Notes: a model not told the origin generated them from the letters alone. Shown: positions 20,678-28,696, counted from the first letter of the stretch. The stretch: 64,000 nucleotides of DNA from Actinobacillus genomosp. 1 (GCF_029774175.1 NZ_CP103834.1:940501-1004500), one strand, 5' to 3'. Translations and numbers: made by a program.

Positions 20678-21091
20678 TTAGCTTCCTCTATAAGTTGAGT
20701 ATCCATAAGGCGATAATGTGATCGGAACGTGGTAATGCGAGCGATCATTTAATTCAAATGACACTTCGACAAATGGATAAAAACTTTGTTCTTGCAGACG
20801 CTCAAAGTAATCTTTTACCTGAAACTTCAGTTTATAAACTCCATTATTATTTAAACCTTCTTGAATCGGTAAAAATTCTGCAATGCGCCCGTTCTTATCG
20901 GTAATATTTTTAGCAATTTGCTGCCAATTTCCATTTTCGTTATTAAGTTTGTAAAGTTCAACTTGGACATCCTCAGCAGGCTTTCCTTTGTTAATATCCA
21001 AAATATGAGTACTTAATTGATAAGGGCTAGCAGCACAAACGGAAGCGGTAAACATTGCAATCCCACTCATCATATAACGATTTAGCTTCAT
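20678..21091 (-). CDS. Periplasmic 5-hydroxyisourate hydrolase (transthyretin-like)
   Basis: 137 residues with a Sec signal (MKLNRYMMSGIAMFTASVCA, cleavage near residue 22). The mature part is a transthyretin-like protein: YQLSTHILDINKGKPAEDV gives the first catalytic His, KNGRI the Arg, SHYHVPITLSPYGYSTYRGS the second His and the C-terminal YRGS signature. HIU hydrolase converts 5-hydroxyisourate to OHCU in urate breakdown. No other purine-catabolism gene is nearby, so the physiological role of this exported form is open. Confidence 0.88.
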   Translation of the reverse strand: MKLNRYMMSGIAMFTASVCAASPYQLSTHILDINKGKPAEDVQVELYKLNNENGNWQQIAKNITDKNGRIAEFLPIQEGLNNNGVYKLKFQVKDYFERLQEQSFYPFVEVSFELNDRSHYHVPITLSPYGYSTYRGS

Positions 21092-21448
21092 TTTTCCTCC
21101 TAATAGTAATGAAATTCATCGCCTAATTAGTCTGATATCAATGATTTAACTTTCTCCTGTACATTAAAATATTAATTATCGTTAGTTCCAATACCTATTT
21201 AGTACCTCATTTTATTACCTAAAACTCCTTACTTGTATTTCTGAATCTAGCAACTAAAAACAAGCGATGAAATTTTGCTAAATGCAAAAGATTTTGGAAA
21301 TTTAACCGCTTTAAATTAAAAAAATTTATCCTATTTATCTTTATTATAAAAATAATAGATCATTAAGGGTGATAGATAAATGAATCCTTATTACTTGTTA
21401 TCCTTAAAGATTGAGATAATTATTATCTAGAATCTTCCCCCACCAAAT
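21092..21448. other. AT-rich intergenic stretch at the island edge
   Basis: No gene is visible. It holds the degenerate USS-pair element at 21260-21311 and otherwise AT-rich sequence. It marks the passage from housekeeping genes to the CDI island. Confidence 0.6.
21260..21311. repeat. Cassette border element 1 (degenerate)
   Basis: ACAAGCGATGAAATTT is followed by TTGCTAAATGCAAAAGATTTTGG and AAATTTAACCGCTT. The middle GCAAAAGATTTTGGAAA is identical to that of the border at 30301-30361, so this is a decayed copy of the same inverted USS element, at the downstream end of the last cassette. Confidence 0.6.
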
Positions 21449-21670
21449 TTATTCATTTACATTCTTAGCCTTTTTGATTAGAAAAATTAAAACATAAAAA
21501 ATAAATGGGACTAATGTAACCTTCCAAGTTTCGTAAAAAGCATCATCAAACCAATAATACACTTTGTGATTCCACCATCCCCAGACAAAGAGATATATAA
21601 ACTTCATAAAAAAAAATATATAAAAAAACATGAAAATTTTCAATAAATGAAAAATCTCTTTAATTATCAT
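21449..21670 (-). CDS. Small membrane protein, candidate immunity protein of cassette 4
   Basis: 73 residues, very hydrophobic, with two predicted membrane segments (IFMFFYIFFFMKFIYLFVWG and VTLVPFIFYVLIFLIKKA). The family is not recognised. Its ATG overlaps the stop of the preceding toxin frame (TAATG), the arrangement expected for a CDI immunity gene. An inner-membrane immunity protein would fit a pore-forming or membrane-acting toxin. This assignment comes from position and topology only. Confidence 0.6.
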   Translation of the reverse strand: MIIKEIFHLLKIFMFFYIFFFMKFIYLFVWGWWNHKVYYWFDDAFYETWKVTLVPFIFYVLIFLIKKAKNVNE

Positions 21671-23654
21671 TATTTATCCTTATTTATCTTATTTTGTAAC
21701 TCAATAATATCTTTCTTTCTAGAATCTATATCACTGAAGAATTCTCCTGTATAGCTTCCTAAAGCACTTCCATATTTCATATTTCCAAATGGAATACTTA
21801 TAACAGGGGAAACTATTCCGCCAAAATAATCACTATTCAAACTATTACCCGATGGATCTTTTGATAAACTACTCACGGTTGTAATACCAATATTGATTCT
21901 AATCTGATTTCCAATTGTATGATTCCGGGTTAAAGCCCCTCCAGCAAAAGCCCCAATCACTTCATATTTATCAATGTCTTGACCTGAGCTTGTCTTATAA
22001 GCTACATGACTGGCTGTTGATCCCCCCCATCAAGTAAAGCACCCGATACATTGGGATATTTACTAGTAAAAGCCCCAACATGCGAACTAGCTTGCTTACT
22101 AAATGCTGTTGCCGTTTCCATTGCTTTTTCAGCCGTTTTACTAAGAGTCTTTCCAGCCCCACCAATCATATATAGCTCAGGCGCTATCGGCTCTGCAACT
22201 CCTTTCGGCGAAATAACATAATTATAATAAGCATTATTCAATACCTTATTATTATCCTGTCTATTCCGATTCGCTTTACCTATATTCCCCAATAATTCAG
22301 CCGAGTATTTACTATCACTCGCACTTAAACCATTTAACAAACCAACCTCATTTAAACTATTCAAGTTATTTCTTGAAACAACATCGATATTTGGATAGTT
22401 TATTTTTCCAAACATACTACTATCCTTATACTGCTTCTCTGTCGCTTGGAACATTCTCACCTTCTCTCCATATAAAACTACATCATTACCATCTTTCCAT
22501 TTAATAGCTTGGTTTTTATCGGCTTCCGTTTTTAAGGTTTTATAAGCAATAGCTAGACTTTCTTTATAATCATCCGCATAAATTTGGGCATCATTTAAAA
22601 TCGTATTAATTCCTCCCAATACTTGCTGATTTTCTTTTTCATCTACCATTGTTGATGTCACCAAAGTAAGTTGTTCTTCCCAATAACTTTCTGCTTTACC
22701 ATGCTCTTTTGCAAGTTGTCTCGCCAAATCCTTAATCCGCTGTTTCTCCTCAGGATGCAACTGTCTATTAAACTTCTCCGTTCTCAATGCCATTTGGGCA
22801 GATTGTTTCACTTCTGTAGAATTTCCTCCCAAACTCGCACCTATCAATGCACCTAAACCTGCCGCACTTGCCTGCTGAATCGCATTGCGTTCATCCGCCG
22901 TTAAAGCGGTGTTATTCACTAAATAATTTGCAATTTCGGTATTGATGTACTCACTACTCATAGCAGATAACGTACCAGCAGCGGTATTTCCTCCCCCCAC
23001 TTTCGCTGATAAATATCCCACTAAACCATGTAGCGCTAGTTTTTGCGGGCTACCTTCTTCCCACTCCATAAACTGAGCTAAATCGCCCACCGCTTTTGCG
23101 CCCATTTCTGCAACGATTTGAGAGGCTTCTTGTTGCTCTTGCAACTTGGTTAAGTCTTGTTTTTCTACTTTTCCATTGGCATTTTCTACATCTCGATTCA
23201 GGCTTTGTAACGTCTCTTCTGCCGTTTTGCCTGTCAGGGCTTTTTATTTATCACTGTCGGTTATCTGCAAATCGATATTATCGCTTATCGCTGAACTTGT
23301 CGTGCTTCGCTCGCTTTCACTCATATTGCCCAACGCACTCAATGCCGCACCCATCGCGTGACCTGCCATTTTTGACATGTCATTACTCACGCCCGCACTC
23401 ACGCTTGTCACTTTAATGTCACTACGGTTTTCAATATCCGACATCGTCAGCGTGCCGGTCTTCATGCTGTGGTTCGATTTATCGCCCTCTGCATTTATCA
23501 CCCCGCCTGCTAAGTGTGTGTTTTCCTCTACATTAATTTCTGACGTTTTTCCAATGTTAAAACCCGACTGTTGATTTACTTGAGCGTAATCCACCTTCGC
23601 TTTGTTTTGGCTGATTTGGGCTGATACACATACACTACATCTATTGGATATCAA
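21670..23654 (-). pseudogene. 3' remnant of a second cdiA/FhaB-like gene (cassette 4), broken by a stop and a frameshift
   Basis: Three collinear pieces. Residues from 23654 down carry FhaB-type sequence (AQVNQQSGFNIGKTSEINVEE). An in-frame TAA at 23244-23246 interrupts SDK*KALTGKTAEETLQSLNRD, where relatives usually have Gln. The next part (23243-22002) is a pre-toxin region including FNRQLHPEEKQRIKDLARQLA. At a run of seven G (22022-22028 on the complement) the frame is lost; one extra G would give LLDGGGSTASHVAYKTSSG and join the frame ending at 21670. The restored C terminus is Gly-rich and hydrophobic (VIGAFAGGALTRNH), of unknown toxin type. The 5' end is cut just after border element 2. 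Confidence 0.75.
22022..22028 (-). repeat. G7 homopolymer at the frameshift point
   Basis: Seven C on the plus strand, G7 in the coding sense. The upstream frame ends 24 bases later at TAG, whereas adding one G keeps the frame open to 21670. It is a candidate phase-variable tract. Confidence 0.7.
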
Positions 23655-23669
23655 TTCCTAACACAAAAA

Positions 23670-23728
23670 AGCGGTCAAATTTCGCTAAAAATTTGCAAAT
23701 TGCAAAAAAGTTAGGAAATTTGACCGCT
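23670..23728. repeat. Cassette border element 2 (inverted USS pair)
   Basis: AGCGGTCAAATTTC (23670-23683) and GAAATTTGACCGCT (23715-23728) form a 14-bp perfect inverted repeat around TTTGCAAATTGCAAAA. It separates cassette 3 from cassette 4. Confidence 0.8.
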
Positions 23729-23777
23729 CGAAGTTTCTACAAAATAAGATAAATACCTTTGTCAATTCTGCTTATAT

Positions 23778-24605
23778 TCACCACTTTAAAAAGGAAAAAA
23801 ATGATTTTTTCTCCACTTTTCCGGCTAACAATTCCTTAACAAACTCGGGCTTTTCTTCTTCTGAAATATACTCATAAAACGAATAAATCACCTCTTCAGG
23901 TGTATATTCCTTTTCTCTTGCATCACAAACCATTTTTAACCAATAAAGCATTTCTGTTGGACGCCCCATTGAATAAAGCATCTGTAAGTGCTTTTCTAAA
24001 AATGGCTTTGCTGCTTTCTCCAATTGCTCCACCGTAAATTTATTTTCATAAAAATGCAGGCAATATGCATAAGCAAGCCTATAACCACTCATATTCTTAT
24101 TCAACTTAAGCGCTTTATCACCTTTTACAGACTGATAAAGTTTGATTGCTTTTTCATATTCTTTGGCTTGAATATAGTGCAAAAGTGATAATGCAAAGAT
24201 TTCTTTATCATCACGACTCATACCCTTTGAATAATCTTCGTTACCATAAAGCTCTTCTCGCCATTTCAAAGACTTTTTCCATAACTCAACATCATTTACT
24301 CCCGTATTTATCCAAGTAGCAAATGCCAAAGCTGAGTTTAAATTATTTTGATGGAATGCAAGAGTACCCATACATTCATTGTTATCTATTCCCTCAGAAA
24401 GCCAATCTATAATTCTAGGTAAGAAAGGCTTATATAATTTTTTATATCCAACGCTATATCCGTAGACTAACATATCCAGATCATGAATTGATGAGTTTCC
24501 AATAAATTTTTGATCTATAGCTTTTTGTTTTTTTATAAAAGAATAATTGAATCCACTTTTATAATAAGCGTCTTTTTTCCTAATTAAAGTTTCCTTAAAA
24601 CTCAT
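23778..24605 (-). CDS. Candidate immunity protein of cassette 3
   Basis: 275 residues, alpha-helical with repeat-like segments (YIQAKEYEKAIKLYQSVKGD), no signal or membrane segment, so cytoplasmic. It starts 11 bp after the nuclease-like toxin with a good AAGGA site, the position of an immunity gene. The size and TPR-like pattern recall the Imm49 group of helical immunity proteins, but this is a weak resemblance made by eye. It probably binds the toxin encoded just upstream. Confidence 0.65.
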   Translation of the reverse strand: MSFKETLIRKKDAYYKSGFNYSFIKKQKAIDQKFIGNSSIHDLDMLVYGYSVGYKKLYKPFLPRIIDWLSEGIDNNECMGTLAFHQNNLNSALAFATWINTGVNDVELWKKSLKWREELYGNEDYSKGMSRDDKEIFALSLLHYIQAKEYEKAIKLYQSVKGDKALKLNKNMSGYRLAYAYCLHFYENKFTVEQLEKAAKPFLEKHLQMLYSMGRPTEMLYWLKMVCDAREKEYTPEEVIYSFYEYISEEEKPEFVKELLAGKVEKKSFFSFLKW

Positions 24606-24616
24606 ATATTCTTTCC

Positions 24617-25969
24617 TTACTCACATTTTTGATTGTTGCAATATTTTTGAATTACAGAATTTTTTACCTTACTATATCCAACTGTATGGGTTGTAAAGTT
24701 CCCTATTTTTAAATTCTGTATAGCTTTGTCTTTAACGTGTTCAGAAATAATCTTAGTATTTGAAATTTCTTCTATTGCCTCTCTAATTGCATTATTACGA
24801 GTATTTTCTCTAGAAAAAGTTGGAGATTCTCTTCCTTTGGTTAATGATGTTCTTACTTTACTATCCCAAAGCTCAACCTCTCCCGTTTTCGTATTAACGG
24901 AAATTACATCACTACCATTTGTACCTGTTGAATTCCCCCATTTTATTACTTGTCTATTTGGAGCTTCTTGAATGCTATTCGCTAAATTTATTTCTCCACG
25001 ATAACCATTAATATCTTTCCATTCTTGATACACCGAATTACCTTTTGCTTTTTGTGGAACAAAACCATAACCTGCTTTTGGCTCAGGAAGATTAGGGTGC
25101 AATTCAATGCCATTGAAAACAACTTTTGGATAATTCGCCGGTACCCCTGTAACCTTAGCTCCATATTTAGCAGATGTCGCTCCTCTGATAGAGCCAACAA
25201 GTTCCGCAAAATTCTTAAAGAGCATTAGGTTTTCAACTTTAGATTTTGCCGCTTCTAACGGAATATTTTCTGCTTTTGCAATACCTAAAGCTACTTTCTC
25301 TATATATACCGAATCCGCATCTTTTCCTCGTAAAATTTGCTCTACATTGGCAAAATCATTAGGAAAAATATCTTTTAACTGTCCTCGGTAAGAAAAATAT
25401 TCTTCATAACCACGTTGAGCATATTGAGCAGTCCTAGCTAATGATAAACATTGCTCACTACTTACTTGCTTACAAGCATCTCTAATTTCTTGATTGCGTT
25501 TCTCATCAATTCGATTAATTTCCTCTAAACGAGCTAAGTCATCTTTTGTAGCTGTACCCTCTACTTTTTTACGTTGTAAAACCATTTTTTCTTTGGCTTC
25601 ATTAATAAATAAATAGTTATTCTCCACCGCCCTTTTTGCCGTTTCTACCCCTTGTAAGGTTGTTGCCGTATTACCGCCCACTCCATTACCAACTAAAGCA
25701 CCCGATAATTGACCTGCAACACTCAGTAATTCGCGCTCTTCTTCACTTAATTGGCTTGCTTCTTTGTTAAAAACCACTTCCGATAATAACATCGCACTCG
25801 CTTCGCCTGCCATGCCTGATGCCGCTCCCGCTAGCTCATTATTACCCGAAATGCCCGCCTCCAATGCCGCTTTCTGCTTCCGTTCGGAATAGCTATCTAC
25901 TGCACCACGCCGGCGCTCGACTCCTGTGAAAGCCCAAAGAAAACACAAAAACAAGCGGTCAAATTTCAC
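24617..25969 (-). CDS. Orphan CdiA C-terminal module with PD-(D/E)xK-like nuclease toxin (cassette 3)
   Basis: 450 codons. The N-terminal part (GVERRRGAVDSYSERKQKAA, then LSEVVFNKEASQLSEEERELL) is a pre-toxin domain shared with cassettes 1 and 2 and ends in VENN (coded at 25616-25627). After an entry-domain-like region, the C terminus NGSDVISVNTKTGEVELWDSK has Asp354 and Asp369-x-Lys371 spaced as in PD-(D/E)xK nucleases. There is no signal peptide or full CdiA N terminus, so the module cannot be exported on its own; it is likely a silent cassette until recombined into cdiA. Nuclease activity is inferred. Confidence 0.72.
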   Translation of the reverse strand: MKFDRLFLCFLWAFTGVERRRGAVDSYSERKQKAALEAGISGNNELAGAASGMAGEASAMLLSEVVFNKEASQLSEEERELLSVAGQLSGALVGNGVGGNTATTLQGVETAKRAVENNYLFINEAKEKMVLQRKKVEGTATKDDLARLEEINRIDEKRNQEIRDACKQVSSEQCLSLARTAQYAQRGYEEYFSYRGQLKDIFPNDFANVEQILRGKDADSVYIEKVALGIAKAENIPLEAAKSKVENLMLFKNFAELVGSIRGATSAKYGAKVTGVPANYPKVVFNGIELHPNLPEPKAGYGFVPQKAKGNSVYQEWKDINGYRGEINLANSIQEAPNRQVIKWGNSTGTNGSDVISVNTKTGEVELWDSKVRTSLTKGRESPTFSRENTRNNAIREAIEEISNTKIISEHVKDKAIQNLKIGNFTTHTVGYSKVKNSVIQKYCNNQKCE

Positions 25970-26012
25970 TAAAAATTTGCAAATTGCAAAAAGTTAGAGA
26001 ATTTGACCGCTT
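25953..26012. repeat. Cassette border element 3 (inverted USS pair)
   Basis: AAGCGGTCAAATT (25953-25965) pairs with AATTTGACCGCTT (26000-26012) around TTTGCAAATTGCAAAA. A shared sequence coding GVERRRGAVDSYSE lies immediately next to it in the minus direction. Confidence 0.8.
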
Positions 26013-26028
26013 AGATATAAAGGCCTAT

Positions 26029-26133
26029 CTATTCTTCATACTTAGCCATAATTTCATCAAAAGTTTTTAGCCCGTCTAAAAATTCTTCAAAATTATCCTC
26101 TTCTTGAACATTTAGATACTCTATCGAAATCAT
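26029..26133 (-). CDS. Short acidic open frame (34 aa) downstream of cassette 2
   Basis: MISIEYLNVQEEDNFEEFLD and 14 further residues, from ATG at 26133. It is very acidic and lies between the Imm1-like gene and border element 3. It could be a remnant of another immunity gene or chance. Confidence 0.25.
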   Translation of the reverse strand: MISIEYLNVQEEDNFEEFLDGLKTFDEIMAKYEE

Positions 26134-26161
26134 ATTTCACGAAGGTAAATTATTTTTTAAA

Positions 26162-26554
26162 TTAAACCATAGATTCTACTTTACCTGTTAAATAAAACTC
26201 ACGAAAAACACTAAATACGATTTCAATATCCTTCGTAATCATATTGTTAGGGTAAGGTTCCCCTTGGAATAAACACCATCCATCCCCTTCTCCTTTTATA
26301 TTTTTCACTTCCAAATCATCGGACACATTGATATGTAAAACAGGCATATAAAACTCACCATCCTTATATAAATATAATTCTGAAAAATTATCATCATCTT
26401 CTTTAGATTCATCAGACAAAATCATAACCCCATTAGAATGGGACATAAAAAATTTAATAAAATTTTCCATATCACTTATTGATGAAATATTTTTATATAT
26501 TTGTTCCCTTTGATTTTCATTAATAACAAACCCTGAAAAATAAAAATTATTCAT
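26162..26554 (-). CDS. Imm1-like immunity protein, same frame as the deaminase toxin
   Basis: 130 residues from ATG at 26554, preceded by AAGGGAGGGGGA, which can act as ribosome site and is also the slippage tract. The C-terminal half (DGWCLFQGEPYPNN, then a helix ending EFYLTGKVESMV) resembles the Imm1 family, which commonly partners deaminase toxins. It may be translated independently even though the upstream frame is open into it. Confidence 0.6.
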   Translation of the reverse strand: MNNFYFSGFVINENQREQIYKNISSISDMENFIKFFMSHSNGVMILSDESKEDDDNFSELYLYKDGEFYMPVLHINVSDDLEVKNIKGEGDGWCLFQGEPYPNNMITKDIEIVFSVFREFYLTGKVESMV

Positions 26555-27859
26555 TCCCCCTCCCTTTTTTTTATTCGGTTTAACCTCTTTTATTTGATTC
26601 ATACCTTTTTCCCAAAAATATACTTTTGGTCTCCCATCTTTATCACTGGTAGCATTTACTATCACTTTTGATAACCCTGCTTTATCTGCAATACTTGCAA
26701 TATCTTTTCTACAATGTCCACAGACATCTTTCCCTTCAACTCGCATTTCCAATGTAGCTCCTTTGGTTTTACCACTATTAAATGCTTTTTGTATCACTTC
26801 TATCTCAGCATGTGCTGTTTTATCCGTCGCATTAGGTAATATTTTACCTTTTTGAATTTCCTTTTGTTTGACTACATCAAAAATTAATGTTGGTTTCTCA
26901 GTTGTTCTATCAAGTTTCGCTTTCTGATTAACCCCTATATACTCATTTTGATCAATTTTACCTGTTGCTTTTACAACAACATCACCATTGATTATAGCCT
27001 GAGTTGTTTTATAGCCTTCTGTCTTACCAACAGCCGGCAACTTCTCATTTGAACTAACACCTCTAGGAAGTCCTTTTATCGTTCTTCCCCAGCCTTCAAA
27101 CTCACCCAACCAGCCTAAATCTATGCCGTTACTTACCCATTTATATTCCTCTGCAGGCGTGGTTCCCTTCTGCTTCGCTACCTCTGCCGCAAATATCTCT
27201 TTTTGTATCGTGACTGCGTCTTTACCCTTTAAAGCCTCTACCGCTCTTGCATAATCCGTACCAAATATCACTTTATATTGGCGATTATCCTTTCCATATC
27301 CTACATTTTGGATTTGGTTTGTGTAAGATTCATAGCTTAAACGTGCTTTTTGGGCATCCGCTATCGAAGCTTGGCAAGCTGCAGACCCTTTTCCAAACCT
27401 TGGGCAGTACTCTTCTATCTCTCGTTGTGTTCTTTGGTCTTTCTCCTCTAAAGCAGCCTTCTCTTCCTCATAAGCTCTTCGCTCTTCTGAATCCGAAGTC
27501 GTTTGAATTAACATCTCTAATTCTAATTTTCTTGCCGCTTCTTGAGCTGAGAGATAGTTATTCTCCACCGCCCTTTTTGCTGTTTCTATCCCTTGTACTG
27601 TTGCTGCAGTATTACCGCCCACTCCATTACCAACTAAAGCACCCGATAATTGACCTGCAACACTCAGTAACTCTCGCCCTTCTTCACTTAATTGGCTTGC
27701 CTCTTTGTTAAAAACCACTTCCGATAATAACATTGTACTCGCTTCACAAGCTACGCCTGATGCTGCTTTCTGCTTCTGTTCAGAATAGCTATCTACTGCA
27801 GAACGCCGGCGCTTGACTCCTGTCGAGTGTCCAAAGCCAATACAAAAACAAGCGGTCAA
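26162..27859 (-). CDS. Orphan CdiA module with deaminase-like toxin fused to an Imm1-like immunity protein (cassette 2)
   Basis: 565 codons. The order is a pre-toxin piece, VENN (coded at 27557-27568), then an entry domain ending KLPAVGKT that is identical to cassette 1. The toxin follows: His350-Ala-Glu352 and VCGHC (Cys380, Cys383) match the zinc site of cytidine-deaminase-fold toxins. After KPNKKKGGG the frame runs on into MNNFYFSGF, an Imm1-like protein (26162-26554) with GWCLFQGEPYPNN. The junction holds A8 and G5 runs; one base fewer gives a toxin stop TGA overlapping the immunity ATG. The fusion is therefore probably slippage, or a sequencing error. Deaminase subfamily and target are unresolved. 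Confidence 0.75.
   Translation of the reverse strand: MTACFCIGFGHSTGVKRRRSAVDSYSEQKQKAASGVACEASTMLLSEVVFNKEASQLSEEGRELLSVAGQLSGALVGNGVGGNTAATVQGIETAKRAVENNYLSAQEAARKLELEMLIQTTSDSEERRAYEEEKAALEEKDQRTQREIEEYCPRFGKGSAACQASIADAQKARLSYESYTNQIQNVGYGKDNRQYKVIFGTDYARAVEALKGKDAVTIQKEIFAAEVAKQKGTTPAEEYKWVSNGIDLGWLGEFEGWGRTIKGLPRGVSSNEKLPAVGKTEGYKTTQAIINGDVVVKATGKIDQNEYIGVNQKAKLDRTTEKPTLIFDVVKQKEIQKGKILPNATDKTAHAEIEVIQKAFNSGKTKGATLEMRVEGKDVCGHCRKDIASIADKAGLSKVIVNATSDKDGRPKVYFWEKGMNQIKEVKPNKKKGGGMNNFYFSGFVINENQREQIYKNISSISDMENFIKFFMSHSNGVMILSDESKEDDDNFSELYLYKDGEFYMPVLHINVSDDLEVKNIKGEGDGWCLFQGEPYPNNMITKDIEIVFSVFREFYLTGKVESMV
26556..26572 (-). repeat. A8 and G5 homopolymer tract at the toxin-immunity junction
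   Basis: On the coding strand AAAAAAAAGGGAGGGGG. Loss of one base from either run converts the fused frame to a separate toxin ending in ATGA. Confidence 0.7.
27021..27580. repeat. 560-bp perfect direct repeat, copy 1
   Basis: Identical by eye to 29121-29680, offset exactly 2,100 bp. It codes the segment from just past VENN (NNYLSAQEAARK) to the end of the entry domain (KLPAVGKT); similarity continues with mismatches to about 27760. Confidence 0.85.
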
Positions 27860-27910
27860 ATTTCACTAAAAATTTGCAAATTGCAAAAGATTTAGGAAAT
27901 TTGACCGCTT
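27850..27910. repeat. Cassette border element 4 (inverted USS pair)
   Basis: AAGCGGTCAAATTTC (27850-27864) and GAAATTTGACCGCTT (27896-27910) form a 15-bp perfect inverted repeat around TTTGCAAATTGCAAAA. Confidence 0.82.
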
Positions 27911-27926
27911 ACAAATGCAACTAATT

Positions 27927-28298
27927 TTACTCTTCTATCTCTCTATTATTTAAAACTAAATTTAAGTCATAAAGAAATTCCTGCTTCTCCTCTTCTTCTA
28001 AGACAGAAATAAGATCATCAAGATTATTGTCTGATAAAATCTTATCTATATCATTCATCACTAAAGTGTGACTATAGGTATGTCTTGCTCCATTTAATAT
28101 AATATAAATAACACTTAGCATTAAATTCTCTATTGGCAAATCGAAACTCCCATCAAAGCTATCTAAAGCTCCGCCCTATTCAGAGAAATCTTTATTCCAT
28201 TTTGTAATTTTTCCATTTTCAAATTTTCTCTGACACCAAATATAGGCATCATAAAAAAACCACGCTTTTAATGTTTTATAATCAACTCTAGTTATCAT
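27927..28298 (-). pseudogene. Extra immunity-like gene of cassette 1, interrupted by an in-frame TAG
   Basis: One frame from ATG at 28298 reads MITRVDYKTLKAWFFYDAYI and on to KDFSE, then TAG at 28176-28178, and continues in the same frame GGALDSFDGSFDLPIENLML to a stop at 27927. Together it is about 123 residues, a normal immunity-protein size, acidic and without signal. The TAG could come from CAG or TGG. It has no toxin of its own next to it and follows the Imm8-like gene directly, so it is probably an orphan immunity gene left from a lost toxin. Confidence 0.6.
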
Positions 28299-28324
28299 CA
28301 GAATATTTTTTAAAACCTCTTCCT

Positions 28325-28690
28325 TTAACTAACAAATTTTAAATTTTCATATTCCCAATCGAAGTAATATCTTAATTTGTTTAAAACTTCTTCCCAATCT
28401 TCTCCAGAAATACTATTTACTTTATATTTGATTTCTCTCTCTATATCATCTATATCATCTATATCATCGCATACAATAAAACTTTTAGATGCAAGAACTA
28501 TTTGGGCAGATTTTACTAATTGAGTATTAAAGACTTCTACTGCAAAATAATCTCCCCCCTCTTTACCTTTCTCACCTATAGTTAAAGATATCTTTAAATT
28601 ATATCCTGTAGGATCAAGCATTAATTCCTGAGCTTCATTTTTTGATGAAACCCCACAATAGTTAATAGATTTTAAGTCTGCAATAACCAT
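28325..28690 (-). CDS. Imm8-like immunity protein of cassette 1
   Basis: 121 residues, cytoplasmic. The start (MVIADLKSINYCG), the middle LTIGEKGKEGGDYFAVEVFN and the end SGEDWEEVLNKLRYYFDWEY resemble the Imm8 family of polymorphic-toxin immunity proteins. It begins 6 bp after the toxin stop. Residues 75-83 are three DDI units coded by three tandem copies of a 9-bp repeat. It should neutralise the toxin coded at 28697-30304. Confidence 0.7.
   Translation of the reverse strand: MVIADLKSINYCGVSSKNEAQELMLDPTGYNLKISLTIGEKGKEGGDYFAVEVFNTQLVKSAQIVLASKSFIVCDDIDDIDDIEREIKYKVNSISGEDWEEVLNKLRYYFDWEYENLKFVS
28442..28468 (-). repeat. Three tandem copies of a 9-bp repeat inside the Imm8-like gene
   Basis: TATATCATC three times on the plus strand, coding DDI-DDI-DDI. 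The unit is a multiple of three, so copy-number change would keep the frame. Confidence 0.8.
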
Positions 28691-28696
28691 TATTTA

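Noticed and set aside
26029..26133. 34-codon acidic frame as a functional immunity gene
   Set aside because: It is too short and lacks a clear ribosome site; it may be a remnant, so it is only listed with low confidence.
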